Assembly: GCA_017656255.1 (NCBI GenBank)
Contig: JACDOE010000001.1
Location: forward strand, 433,205-497,204
DNA: 64,000 nt
Origin: Bacillaceae bacterium
GTDB lineage: Bacteria; Bacillota; Bacilli; JACDOE01
Direction of reading: 5' to 3'
Below, piece by piece: positions 54,950 to 63,992 of this stretch. Numbering within the stretch: the first letter of the stretch is position 1; each line of letters opens with the position of its first letter. The notes below the pieces were generated by a model. The model was not told the DNA's origin. It worked only from the letters and a program-made list of their open reading frames with translations, and searched no databases. The translations under genes were made by a program, and so were the position numbers.

Positions 54950-55411
54950 GTGAACTGGACTGTAACTTTTGGCGTCATCATGATACTTGTCTACATTTTT
55001 CAACGAAAATATTTAAACCTGCTGGTGATCAAAAGAGCACTGGGAATCATACTATTTCTTGAACTCTTTTATTTAATCGGGCATTACATGTTTGACTGGC
55101 CTTTTCCAACACCTGAGGTCGTCCTGCAAATTATCATCGTCACCGGACTGGGTGTGGCCCTGGGTGTTACCTTTGCCCGCATCTGGCCAATGTCGCCCAA
55201 AGTCGGCTTTGAACGTGTGATTCGCACATTACTTCTGGTTATTCCTGCCTTCGGTCTGGGGATGGGAATGCAGGTGTTGATGCAGGGGCCCCGTGCAACA
55301 CAGGGAATTATGTTCATCTTTGCTCTGTCAACCTGGCTGGGTTCAGGTCATTTGGTTCGAAAAGAGGAAAAGAAAGAAGATTCTGACTCAAAAACGTCGA
55401 AGAAGAAGTAA
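54950..55411 (+). CDS. small membrane protein, unknown
   Basis: 153 residues with four predicted membrane helices (about 4-17, 27-47, 58-78, 91-110) and a charged lysine-rich tail (from about 138). GTG start at 54950 with GGAGGTG 8 nt upstream. An extended -10 TGGTAAAAT at 54902-54910 is a likely promoter. I do not recognise a family. Confidence 0.7.
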   Translation: MNWTVTFGVIMILVYIFQRKYLNLLVIKRALGIILFLELFYLIGHYMFDWPFPTPEVVLQIIIVTGLGVALGVTFARIWPMSPKVGFERVIRTLLLVIPAFGLGMGMQVLMQGPRATQGIMFIFALSTWLGSGHLVRKEEKKEDSDSKTSKKK

Positions 55412-55442
55412 TTCGATTGCTAAAAATTTATAAAATACAGAC

Positions 55443-55510
55443 AAAAATGCGATTTAAACAATCATTGACCTTTTTACTTGCGCAAACAGATTGTTTAACT
55501 CGCATTTTTT
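55443..55510. terminator. long 21-bp hairpin before asnS
   Basis: The arm at 55443-55463 pairs with 55489-55509 over 21 bp with one mismatch; the loop is 25 nt. The right arm ends in a T run on the plus strand, and the mirrored A run gives a T run on the minus strand. Unusually long and AT-rich for a terminator. Confidence 0.6.
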
Positions 55511-55603
55511 ACTTTTTTATGATTTTTGCTAAAATGGAAACGGTAGTACTGACATTGACAAACATGATGTACATAGAAGACCATCAAAACAGGAGGAACT
55601 TGT

Positions 55604-56893
55604 ATGCAACCGACAATATCTCAAATTGGATCCTATGTGGGCAAAGAAGTTCGTTTTGGTGCCTGGTTGTTTAACCGGCGCTCAAGTGGTAAGATTCAGT
55701 TTCTTCAATTAAGGGACGGGACCGGTTTTATCCAGGGAGTGGTCGCCAAAAATGATGTCGACCCTCAGGTATGGGAAAATGCCAGAAACCTGACACAGGA
55801 AAGTTCTCTTTACGTCACGGGAACCGTCAGGGAAGAAGAGCGCGCTCCCAGTGGATATGAATTGCTGGTAACGGGGATTGAGCCGATTCAGATTGCCGAA
55901 AAGTATCCCATTTCCCTTAAAGAACACGGTACAGAATTTTTGATGGACCATCGCCACCTGTGGATCCGTTCACCGAGGCAGCGGGCGATCCTGAGTATCC
56001 GTTCCCAGATTATCCAGGCGGTGCATGAATTCTTCTACCAGAACGGATTTAAAAAGGTGGATCCGCCTATACTTACACCGACATCAGCCGAAGGAACCAC
56101 CACCCTGTTTCACACCAAGTATTTTGATGAGGACGCCTATCTGTCCCAGAGCGGGCAGTTATACATGGAGGCTGCTGCCATGGCTCTGGGAAGAGTCTAT
56201 TCCTTCGGTCCGACGTTTCGTGCTGAAAAATCAAAAACCAGACGCCACCTCATCGAATTCTGGATGATTGAGCCGGAGATGGCCTTTGTGGATCATGAAG
56301 AAAACCTGAAAATCCAGGAGGAATTTGTCAGTTACGTGGTCCAGGATGTTTTAAAACATTGCCGCAGGGAACTGAACTTCCTGACACGGGATACAGCCAA
56401 ACTGGAGAACGTCAAACCGCCTTTCCCGCGTATCACGTACGATGAAGCAATTCAATTGCTCAAGGAAAAAGGACATGAGATCGAATGGGGAGAAGACTTC
56501 GGGGCACCGGATGAAACGGCTATTGCCGAATCCTTTGATAAACCGGTCTTCATAACCCATTATCCGACGGAAATCAAGGCGTTTTATATGAAACCGGACC
56601 CCAATCGCCCGGAAGTGGTACTCTGTGCCGATTTGATCGCGCCGGAAGGTTATGGTGAGATCATCGGAGGCAGTCAGCGTATTGATGAGCCGGAACTGAT
56701 GCTAAAGCGATTTGAGGAACACGGCCTGTCCAAAAAAGACTACCAGTGGTATCTGGATTTAAGAAAATACGGAACCGTACCGCATTCCGGTTTCGGTCTG
56801 GGACTGGAGCGGACTGTTGCTTGGATTACCGGAACGGAGCATGTCAGGGAGACCATTCCTTTCCCGAGACTGTTAAACCGACTCTATCCATAA
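55604..56893 (+). CDS. asnS: asparaginyl-tRNA synthetase
   Basis: 429 residues. An OB-fold anticodon-binding domain (about 10-100, [18 protein letters not shown]) precedes a class II catalytic core with [19 protein letters not shown] (motif 2) and [15 protein letters not shown] (motif 3). ATG 55604 has AGGAGG upstream. In B. subtilis asnS follows aspB; aspB is absent here. No T-box was found upstream. Confidence 0.95.
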   Translation: MQPTISQIGSYVGKEVRFGAWLFNRRSSGKIQFLQLRDGTGFIQGVVAKNDVDPQVWENARNLTQESSLYVTGTVREEERAPSGYELLVTGIEPIQIAEKYPISLKEHGTEFLMDHRHLWIRSPRQRAILSIRSQIIQAVHEFFYQNGFKKVDPPILTPTSAEGTTTLFHTKYFDEDAYLSQSGQLYMEAAAMALGRVYSFGPTFRAEKSKTRRHLIEFWMIEPEMAFVDHEENLKIQEEFVSYVVQDVLKHCRRELNFLTRDTAKLENVKPPFPRITYDEAIQLLKEKGHEIEWGEDFGAPDETAIAESFDKPVFITHYPTEIKAFYMKPDPNRPEVVLCADLIAPEGYGEIIGGSQRIDEPELMLKRFEEHGLSKKDYQWYLDLRKYGTVPHSGFGLGLERTVAWITGTEHVRETIPFPRLLNRLYP

Positions 56894-56964
56894 AATAAAA
56901 TGAAAAAGGGTTCAAGTCTATTATTGTCGAATAGAGGTTAGTATAATAGACTTGAGGTGTTAAT

Positions 56965-57687
56965 ATGGAACGGTCTTTGTACCAGACTTTAAAGGAAAAC
57001 CATACAGTCCTGTCCCATCTTCTGCTGAAGTTTTATACCCGAATCGGGTTGTCCGATCAAGAGATGATGCTCTTTATTCATTTGCTTGCTTTCAAGAACG
57101 AGGGTAAAGAATTCCCTACTGTAGAGGAACTGGGAGAACGGATGTCGGCGGAAGGTTCCCGCATTATTTCCATGATTCAGCGAATGGTCCAGAAAGATTA
57201 TATCAAGCTCGAAGAATGCTTTGACGAACAAAAAGGGGTCCATTATGAACGTTATGATCTCGACCCGCTCTATGAAAAGATAGCAAAGGCCGCTTACCTG
57301 GCTCAACTGGAACAGAAGGAGGAACCCGAGTCAGAAGAAAAAAATCTATATACCCTGTTTGAACAAGAATTCGGCCGTCCGTTATCTCCGATTGAATGTG
57401 AGACGCTTTCGCTGTGGGTCGAACAGGACAAGTACAACCCGGAGCTGATTGAGTCGGCTCTCCGAGAAGCGGTGGTATCGGGTAAATTAAACTTTCGTTA
57501 TATTGACCGGATATTGTTTGAATGGCAACGCCATAATATCCGAACGGCTAAAGAAGCGAGAGAGTACAGTCTTCGTTTCCGCAAATACCAGCGCAAGGAG
57601 CAGAAGCCGGCTACTTCCACCGGGACGGAATCCGGAACGGCCTCCTTTCCTTTTTTCAACTGGCTGGATTATGATTCCGAGTCGTAA
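56965..57687 (+). CDS. dnaD: DnaD-family primosome component
   Basis: 240 residues. An N-terminal winged helix (DDBH1; about 15-100) precedes a DnaB_2/DDBH2 domain (FEQEFGRPLSPIECETLS and NFRYIDRILFEWQRHNI). Works with DnaB/DnaI to load the replicative helicase. The neighbour asnS matches Bacillus order. Confidence 0.94.
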   Translation: MERSLYQTLKENHTVLSHLLLKFYTRIGLSDQEMMLFIHLLAFKNEGKEFPTVEELGERMSAEGSRIISMIQRMVQKDYIKLEECFDEQKGVHYERYDLDPLYEKIAKAAYLAQLEQKEEPESEEKNLYTLFEQEFGRPLSPIECETLSLWVEQDKYNPELIESALREAVVSGKLNFRYIDRILFEWQRHNIRTAKEAREYSLRFRKYQRKEQKPATSTGTESGTASFPFFNWLDYDSES

Positions 57688-57708
57688 ACAAAAAAGGGGC
57701 ATGACTCT

Positions 57709-57747
57709 AACCCCTGTCAATCCTGTATAGATTGACGGGGGTTTTTT
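57709..57747 (+). terminator. terminator after dnaD
   Basis: Fourteen-bp stem (57709-57722 with 57730-57743; one G-U), 7-nt loop, six T to 57747. Confidence 0.93.
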
Positions 57748-57774
57748 CATGTCCGGATGTGGTTAAGTGCCGTG

Positions 57775-57802
57775 ACTGGCCTTTTTTTATTGACATAAAC
57801 TG
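57775..57802 (+). promoter_or_regulatory. SigK-like promoter of the glycan cluster
   Basis: AC (57775-57776), 17-nt spacer and CATAAACTG (57794-57802), against the mother-cell SigK pattern AC-N16/17-CATANNNTA (last base differs). Located 30 nt before the first glycosyltransferase gene. No SigA -10 is seen at the right distance from TTGACA (57790). Confidence 0.4.
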
Positions 57803-57833
57803 TGATGACAGGTTGCAAAGGTGGTGAAAGTCC

Positions 57834-59000
57834 TTGAAAATAGCCGTGATCAGTCCCGGTAGTTTTTCAGTACCACCGGTTATCGGAAGTTCCGTCGAAC
57901 ATGACATCTATATGATTGCACAGGAATATCAAAAGGCACATCAGGTGACGATTTACACCCGAAAATGTAGGGAATACCCGCATTCCACAACATCAGGCAA
58001 CCTTACCATCAAAAGATTCAAATTTGCTGATTATCGAGACTATCTGCACCGGGTCATCTGTGACTTGAAACGTATGAAACCGGATGTGGTTCAGGTTGAG
58101 AACCGGCCCCATTACGTACCAGCCGTCAAGAAACATTTGCCGCACATACCGGTTGTGCTGGTGATGCATTCGGCAGTCTTTGCATCTCCTCCGGTCATTT
58201 CGGAAATAAAAATGCGCCGGGCCATGGCCCGGGCAGATGCGATGATTACAAACAGTCATTATCTGAAAACCTATTTTGCAAAGAAATATAAAAAATACGC
58301 AGGCAAAATCCATCCCGTTCATCTAGGCATTGATCTCAAACCTTATGAAGAAGCGGAAAAAAATGATGCGCAGATCAAAAAACTGAAGGGAAAATACCAG
58401 CTAACGGATGATGATAAAATTCTTCTTTTTGCCGGCAGAATAAAGAAGGAAAAAGGGGTCCATCTGATCATACAGTCGTTGCCGGAAATTTTGAAACATC
58501 ACCCCAATACCAGACTGGTGATAGCAGGAAGTCCAGTTTACGGACGAAATATCCGGACTCATTATATGAAATGGATCAACAGGAAGAGTCGCAAACTGAA
58601 ATCCCACATCCGATACACACGGTTTGTCAGACCGGATCGAATTCCATATATTATGCGTATGGCGGACCTGGTGGTGACGCCCTCAATCTGGGCAGAACCT
58701 TTTTGTCGGGTCAATTTGGAAGCCATGGCTTCCAAAAAACCTGTGATCACCACCAATCGAGGTGGCATACCTGAGGTTGTCGAAGATCAAAAATCCGGAA
58801 TCGTGATCCCGGTTCAGGAATGGAAAAGAGAATTTCCCATGGTGTTAAAAGAACGGACTGATGAGGAATGGGCAGAAATGGGGGAAAGGGCAAGAGAAAG
58901 GGCAAGATCATTCACATGGGAAAAAACAGCTCAAGGATATATCGACGTGTTCCAGTCTCTGTTACGGGGAGCAGAAATTCATGAAACGGTGGGAGTGTGA
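57834..59000 (+). CDS. GT4 glycosyltransferase, CotSA/YtcC-like
   Basis: 388 residues. The N-terminus MKIAVISPGSFSVPPVIGSS and ILLFAGRIKKEKGVHLIIQS fit the spore-coat-associated CotSA/YtcC group; the donor-binding region is EPFCRVNLEAMASKKPVI, followed by TTNRGGIPEVVED. TTG start with AAAGGTGG upstream. First gene of a four-gene plus-strand operon. Acceptor unknown. Confidence 0.85.
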   Translation: MKIAVISPGSFSVPPVIGSSVEHDIYMIAQEYQKAHQVTIYTRKCREYPHSTTSGNLTIKRFKFADYRDYLHRVICDLKRMKPDVVQVENRPHYVPAVKKHLPHIPVVLVMHSAVFASPPVISEIKMRRAMARADAMITNSHYLKTYFAKKYKKYAGKIHPVHLGIDLKPYEEAEKNDAQIKKLKGKYQLTDDDKILLFAGRIKKEKGVHLIIQSLPEILKHHPNTRLVIAGSPVYGRNIRTHYMKWINRKSRKLKSHIRYTRFVRPDRIPYIMRMADLVVTPSIWAEPFCRVNLEAMASKKPVITTNRGGIPEVVEDQKSGIVIPVQEWKREFPMVLKERTDEEWAEMGERARERARSFTWEKTAQGYIDVFQSLLRGAEIHETVGV

Positions 59001-59003
59001 CCG

Positions 59004-60053
59004 ATGAAAGGTTTAATTCTATGTGCAGGAAAAGGAACCCGCATGCAGCCGTTATCTTTTTCCCAGCCCAAAACCATGTTACCTGTGGCCAACCGGCCTG
59101 TTTTATTTTATTGTATAGAAAATCTGGTTTCACATGGGATAACGGATATCGGGATCGTCATTCACCCCTCCCAGAAGTCAGTCAAAGACGCGGTGGGAGA
59201 TGGACGTATGTTTCAAGCCAGGATTACCTATATTGAGCAACATGAATTGAAAGGAATCGGGCACGCTGTTTTACAGGCGAAATCATTCATCGGTTCGGAT
59301 CCGTTTGTCTTGATGCTCGGTGACAATCTGGTGATGGAACCGTTGCAGGAATTGATCGTTGATTTTGAATCACACCGTCACTATCATGCTTCGATTTTAC
59401 TGGCCGAAGTTGAAAATCCGCAGGATTTCGGCATTGCAACGGTGAATGGAAATGAAATTGTCAATGTGGAGGAAAAACCGGCCAATCCGCAATCCAACCT
59501 GGCTGTCATCGGAATTTATCTGTTCCAGCCCGTTATATTTGATGCACTTTCTTCCATTTCGCCGTCAGCCCGAGGCGAATATGAGATTACAGATGCGATT
59601 CAATGGCTCATTGACCATGATTATGCAATTACCTTTTCAAAAACAGGACGCCGTTATTTTGATGTCGGAACGGTCGATCGATGGTTGAAAGCCAATCAAT
59701 GGATGTTATCACAACAACTGCACCAGGATTCACAAATCGGAAAAGACGTGCAACTGGACAATTGTGTGATTCGGGGACCGGTCATCATCGGAGAATACTG
59801 TCATATTAAAGATTCGGTTGTGGGGCCCTATGTTTCGGTTGAATCGCATGCTAGAATAGAAGGATGTGACGTTGAAAACAGTATCATTTTGACAGAAACG
59901 ACACTCAGGCATCCCGGCAGAATCAGCAACAGTGTGTTTGGCCGCAGCAGCCGGCTGGAAGGTACCGTCCCGGAAAAATTCGGTTATCAACTGGTACTCG
60001 GTGACAAGTCCATCATTAAAATATCTGGTGACAGGAAACAGAAGGACAGATAA
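59004..60053 (+). CDS. long-form glucose-1-phosphate nucleotidyltransferase
   Basis: 349 residues. The N-terminal nucleotidyltransferase domain (1-235) has LCAGKGTRMQPLSFSQPKTM, MLGDNLVME and EEKPANPQSN; the C-terminal part (about 245-340) is a left-handed beta-helix. Matches the RmlA-long/YtdA-like type that makes dTDP- or UDP-glucose. Begins 3 nt after the GT4 gene. Confidence 0.9.
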   Translation: MKGLILCAGKGTRMQPLSFSQPKTMLPVANRPVLFYCIENLVSHGITDIGIVIHPSQKSVKDAVGDGRMFQARITYIEQHELKGIGHAVLQAKSFIGSDPFVLMLGDNLVMEPLQELIVDFESHRHYHASILLAEVENPQDFGIATVNGNEIVNVEEKPANPQSNLAVIGIYLFQPVIFDALSSISPSARGEYEITDAIQWLIDHDYAITFSKTGRRYFDVGTVDRWLKANQWMLSQQLHQDSQIGKDVQLDNCVIRGPVIIGEYCHIKDSVVGPYVSVESHARIEGCDVENSIILTETTLRHPGRISNSVFGRSSRLEGTVPEKFGYQLVLGDKSIIKISGDRKQKDR

Positions 60054-60056
60054 ACG

Positions 60057-60854
60057 ATGGAGATAACCGTTGTTATACCCACTTATAACCGCAGTCATTT
60101 TTTGCCGGACGCCATAGAAAGTGTGATCCGCCAGACTTATCCAGAGTGGAAAATCCTGATTGTCGATGATGCTTCTACGGATAACACACCGGACGTCGTT
60201 GAACAATACAGGCAGGGTGATTCCCGTATTCAGTATATACGGATGCCAAAAAACGCCGGCATCTCACATGTCATGAATCAGGCACTTTCCTTTATTGATA
60301 CCGACTATTTTCTACAACTGGATTCCGATGACTGGCTTGAACCGGATGCACTGGAGAAATTGGCAGAAGCGATTGGCCGGGTTTCTCCGGAAACCGCCCT
60401 CTTTTACGGGAATGTCAAAATGTGGCGGAAACATCACGGTAAATGGCGAATGGTCAAAAAAATCAGGCACCGCCCATTTCAAAACAAGTACCAGTTTTTA
60501 ATGTACTTGACTTATATGATTCATCCGAGATGTTACCGGACTGAAGCAGTAAGGGAAGTGGGAGGCTGGGATACCAGCGATCCTTACCAGGGAAGGATCA
60601 TGGAGGATAGAAGGATCTGCTTGAAACTCATTGAGAAATATCCTGTACACTGGATTAATAAGTCCCTGTACAACAGAAGAAAACATGGCAAACAACTGAC
60701 AAACAGAAAAGAAAAATATAAACGTAATCGATTGAGAGTGATGGTAGTCCGCCATTATTTAAAAAAGTGGGGGAACCGGTACCAACCTGTTTTCGGCAAG
60801 AAGAACGGCTGGATTATCATTAAAAAATTAAAAAGGAAAGCTGGTGATCGATAA
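60057..60854 (+). CDS. GT2 glycosyltransferase (GT-A fold)
   Basis: 265 residues. VVIPTYNRSHFLPDAIESVI at the N-terminus, VDDASTDNT, and the DxD-type metal motif QLDSDDW near 90. Basic C-terminus (KKLKRKAG). About half identical by eye to the minus-strand GT2 at 61851-62840 over the first 200 residues, so the two are paralogues. One-nt overlap with the epimerase. Confidence 0.88.
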   Translation: MEITVVIPTYNRSHFLPDAIESVIRQTYPEWKILIVDDASTDNTPDVVEQYRQGDSRIQYIRMPKNAGISHVMNQALSFIDTDYFLQLDSDDWLEPDALEKLAEAIGRVSPETALFYGNVKMWRKHHGKWRMVKKIRHRPFQNKYQFLMYLTYMIHPRCYRTEAVREVGGWDTSDPYQGRIMEDRRICLKLIEKYPVHWINKSLYNRRKHGKQLTNRKEKYKRNRLRVMVVRHYLKKWGNRYQPVFGKKNGWIIIKKLKRKAGDR

Positions 60855-61801
60855 TGGAACATGCGCTGGTGACTGGGTGTGCCGGCTTTATCGGATCCCA
60901 TTTGAGTGAAAAGTTGCTTAGAAAAGGATATCAGGTAACCGGTGTGGACTGTTTTGTGGCAAACTATGACCGAAAAATCAAGGAAAAAAATCTCGCTCGT
61001 CTTCAAACGCATTCCCGGTTCCGATTTATCGAGCAAGAGATTCTGAAAATGGACCTGAATGACGTGATGGACAAGGTGAATCTTGTGTTTCACCAGGCTG
61101 CAATGCCCGGCGTTCGTTCCAGCTGGGGGCAGGAGTTTGACCATTATGTCCGTCATAACGTGCTGGCGACACAATCCCTTCTGGAAACCGCCAAAGATAA
61201 AAAACACATTGAAAAATTTATTTATGCTTCCTCTTCATCTGTCTACGGTGAGATGAAAGGGCCGACCGATGAATCAAAATTGCCGCAGCCCATTTCACCC
61301 TATGGGGTATCCAAATTATCCGGGGAACATCTCTGTCATCTCTATTATAAAAATTTTCAGGTTCCCACCATTTCCCTTCGGTATTTTACGGTTTACGGCG
61401 AGAGACAGAGACCGGATATGGCTTTCCACAAATTTATCAAACGGGCTTTGCTGGAAGAGCCGATCGACATCTATGGAGATGGGACACAAACCCGAGATTT
61501 TACGTATGTGGACGATGCGGTAGAAGCCAACCTGCTGGCTCTTAAACATGGCAGAGAAGGTGAGGTCTATAACATTGGCGGAGACAGTCCGATCAGCGTC
61601 AATGAGGTGATTGACAAAATTGAAAAGATTGTCGGAAAACCCGTCCATCGCCACTATATGGATGCCATTCCCGGTGACCCCCGCCACACGCGGGCGGATA
61701 TCGGCAAAGCCCAGAACGAACTGGGCTACCAGCCGCAATGGAAGCTCGAAGACGGATTGAAAGAGGAGATTCGATATATTAAACAATTGTATCAATTTTA
61801 G
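60854..61801 (+). CDS. NAD-dependent sugar-nucleotide epimerase/dehydratase
   Basis: 315 residues of the extended SDR family. TGCAGFIGSHLSEKLL binds NAD, SSSSVYGE and YGVSKLSGEH give the catalytic Ser/Tyr/Lys, and RYFTVYGERQRPDMAFHKFI places it near UDP-glucuronate 4-epimerase/YtcB. Last plus-strand gene of the cluster. Confidence 0.9.
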   Translation: MEHALVTGCAGFIGSHLSEKLLRKGYQVTGVDCFVANYDRKIKEKNLARLQTHSRFRFIEQEILKMDLNDVMDKVNLVFHQAAMPGVRSSWGQEFDHYVRHNVLATQSLLETAKDKKHIEKFIYASSSSVYGEMKGPTDESKLPQPISPYGVSKLSGEHLCHLYYKNFQVPTISLRYFTVYGERQRPDMAFHKFIKRALLEEPIDIYGDGTQTRDFTYVDDAVEANLLALKHGREGEVYNIGGDSPISVNEVIDKIEKIVGKPVHRHYMDAIPGDPRHTRADIGKAQNELGYQPQWKLEDGLKEEIRYIKQLYQF

Positions 61802-61811
61802 GTCAAAAAAA

Positions 61812-61847
61812 GGGACCGCATCTTCCCGAATAGGGGAGGGCGGTCCC
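61812..61847. terminator. bidirectional terminator between convergent glycan operons
   Basis: GGGACCGC (61812-61819)/GCGGTCCC (61840-61847) with an inner CTTCCC/GGGGAG helix. On the minus strand it is followed by seven T, a strong terminator; on the plus strand the T run is broken. Confidence 0.88.
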
Positions 61848-61850
61848 GGT

Positions 61851-62840
61851 TTATTTTCTGGATCTTCTGCGTCTACCTCTGTTGTTTCTCAACTTTCGGT
61901 TTCGATTCTTTCTTCGTTTCTTTTTCTTTTTCCTCTTGACCAGTTTTCCGACCTTCAATCTTCCGGAAACCCATGTAAATTTGGGTTTATATTTATTTCC
62001 CCAGTCCTTCAGGGCTTTTTTGTAAAGATATTTAGTTACTCTAGCATATTTCTTTGCGTTTTTGGAACGTGAATTGTTCTTTTTGTGATTGAGTCGATTG
62101 TAGAGGGTTTGATTAATATATTTGAATTTATATTTTTTAATCAGTTTGAGAAGGATCTGTCTATCTTCGGCATAACGGCCTTTTTCAGGAACGCTGGTAG
62201 ACCAGCCCCCCACTTTTTTGAGGCATTTGGTCCGGTAAAAACGGGGATAAATCATCGGATGGTAGGTGATAAAATCATATTTTCCTTTAATCTGCCGTTT
62301 CTTTTTGCGTTCCTTTTTCTTGAATTTCCCTTTTTTCTTTTCTTTCCAGAGACGTTCATTTCCGTAGCACATGGCCACTTTGTGACCGGCTTTTTCCATT
62401 TTTCGGATGCAGACATCCAGGGTTTTGGGCTCATACCAGTCGTCGGAGTCTAGCTGAGCGAAATATTTGGTATCAACCATTTTTAACGCTTTTTTCAGGG
62501 CGTGGGAAACACCTTTATTCTTTTTGAGACGGACATATTCAATGCGGGGGTCATCCAGATATCGTTGGACGACCTTTTTTGTTTTATCGGTGGAGGCATC
62601 ATCGACAATCAGCAATTTCCAGTTATCGATTGTCTGGTTCAGAACACTCTCAATGGCATTTGGGAGATAGCGGGCCCTGTTATAGGTCGGGATAACAACG
62701 GTTACCAGGGGCTCTTCCCGTGACTGTTCATTGGCCTCTTCCGGTTCCTCTGACGGGTCCCATTCGTAATTTTCTTCGGTAAAAAGGGGTTCGATGTTAT
62801 GTCGGGAATTTCCATCTATCGATAAGAAGGATGCCATCAT
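61851..62840 (-). CDS. GT2 glycosyltransferase with polycationic C-terminal tail
   Basis: 329 residues. An acidic N-terminal extension (about 1-44, WDPSEEPEEANEQSREEP) precedes the GT2 domain (VVIPTYNRARYLPNAIESVL, VDDASTDKT, QLDSDDWYEP). The last 29 residues (301-329) contain 21 Lys or Arg. The enzyme core matches the GT2 at 60057. The tail could hold the protein on polyanions such as coat proteins, polyphosphate, teichoic acid or nucleic acid. Tandem ATG start overlaps the upstream GT4 stop. Confidence 0.87.
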   Translation of the reverse strand: MMASFLSIDGNSRHNIEPLFTEENYEWDPSEEPEEANEQSREEPLVTVVIPTYNRARYLPNAIESVLNQTIDNWKLLIVDDASTDKTKKVVQRYLDDPRIEYVRLKKNKGVSHALKKALKMVDTKYFAQLDSDDWYEPKTLDVCIRKMEKAGHKVAMCYGNERLWKEKKKGKFKKKERKKKRQIKGKYDFITYHPMIYPRFYRTKCLKKVGGWSTSVPEKGRYAEDRQILLKLIKKYKFKYINQTLYNRLNHKKNNSRSKNAKKYARVTKYLYKKALKDWGNKYKPKFTWVSGRLKVGKLVKRKKKKKRRKNRNRKLRNNRGRRRRSRK

Positions 62841-63925
62841 TTTTTTCTGCCCCCTTTCCTGATCAATTTTTTATAGATGGACTCCAGTTGTTTAACCTGC
62901 CTGGCGGAGTTAAATTGTTCTACTACTTTATATCGTCCGTTAACTCCCATTTCCAGTCTCAATTCTGGGTTTTCGATTAATGTGATCAGCCGGTCTGCGA
63001 GTCCATCCACGTCTTTTTCACGTACCAGATAACCGTCCACTTCATCGGTTACCAGTTCAGGAATACCGCCATGCCAGGTGGAGACAACAGGCAATCCCGT
63101 CGCCATTGCTTCCTTGATGGCGTTGGGGATCCCTTCGTGGTTTCCGTCCGATGTTGTGATGCTGGGAAGACAGAAGATATCAGCCCTTTTCAATTCCTTT
63201 GTAATTTCGTGGTGTTTCTTTTCACCTTTTAATTTGACGTGATCTCCAAGATTGTATTGTTTAATCTTTTGCTTCAGGTTTTTTCGTTCGTCTCCCTTGC
63301 CGATAATGACCAGTTCTGCTGTGGGATGAACATCCAGCACCTTTTTAAAAGCTTTGATCAAATATTTGAATCCTTTCTTTTTGTGCAGCCTTCCGACGCC
63401 GACAATGCGGACATTCTCTGTCCGGGGTTCCCGTTCTTCATAGGGGAACCGATTCAGGTCGATCCCGGAATACAAGACTTCTATTTTGTGAGAAGGACAC
63501 CCCAGCTTTTTCATCTGATTTTTCATAAAGTGGCAGGGGACCGTAAATCGGTCTCCTTTCCGGAATAAGCGGGGTAATTGGCGCAAATAAGATTTACGTT
63601 TGTTCTTCTTAACGGGCAGATCAAATCCGTGAAAAGAGGTCAGGAGTGGTACACGATAAAAACGTTTCACCTTGACGCATTTCACCCCGGCTGTTCCGAA
63701 TCGGGCGTGAATCAGCTTGATATTGTTGCGTTTGAATTTACGAGCCATGCTTCGGGGATGTTTTGGGAGCGTCTTGATTTTTTTGTAGGGAAAACGGCTT
63801 AAATTCATTCTTTTGCGGGTATATACTATCGGTTTGTAATGTTTTATATTTTTCAACTCTTCATAAATAAAGGTTTCGGACGGAGGAAGATATCGGGTAC
63901 GAACAAACGCAATTCGTTTGGGCAA
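62837..63925 (-). CDS. GT4 glycosyltransferase, basic
   Basis: 362 residues. AFVRTRYLPPSETFIYEEL at the N-terminus, a Lys/Arg-rich first half, VGVGRLHKKKGFKYLIKAF and EGIPNAIKEAMATGLPVVS for donor binding, and STWHGGIPELVTDE. Typical of GT4 colanic-acid-type enzymes. TTG start at 63925 with AAAAAGGAGGG upstream on the minus strand. First gene of the minus-strand operon. Confidence 0.88.
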   Translation of the reverse strand: MPKRIAFVRTRYLPPSETFIYEELKNIKHYKPIVYTRKRMNLSRFPYKKIKTLPKHPRSMARKFKRNNIKLIHARFGTAGVKCVKVKRFYRVPLLTSFHGFDLPVKKNKRKSYLRQLPRLFRKGDRFTVPCHFMKNQMKKLGCPSHKIEVLYSGIDLNRFPYEEREPRTENVRIVGVGRLHKKKGFKYLIKAFKKVLDVHPTAELVIIGKGDERKNLKQKIKQYNLGDHVKLKGEKKHHEITKELKRADIFCLPSITTSDGNHEGIPNAIKEAMATGLPVVSTWHGGIPELVTDEVDGYLVREKDVDGLADRLITLIENPELRLEMGVNGRYKVVEQFNSARQVKQLESIYKKLIRKGGRKK

Positions 63926-63965
63926 CTGTTTCCCTCCTTTTTAAGGGATGTTTACTTGTCCTTCA

Positions 63966-63992
63966 TATCATATGAAAAACAGCCTGTTGTGT
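63966..63992 (-). promoter_or_regulatory. SigK-like promoter of the minus-strand glycan operon
   Basis: Minus strand: AC (63992-63991), 16-nt spacer and CATATGATA (63974-63966), matching CATANNNTA fully. About 40 nt before the TTG start at 63925. Confidence 0.42.

Noticed and set aside
55417..55674. 85-aa frame before asnS
   Set aside because: It runs through the long inverted repeat and into asnS in another frame, has no ribosome binding site and no recognisable product.
59730..60206. 158-aa minus-strand frame inside the nucleotidyltransferase gene
   Set aside because: Long but antisense to a clear gene, without ribosome binding site or recognisable product; shadow frame.
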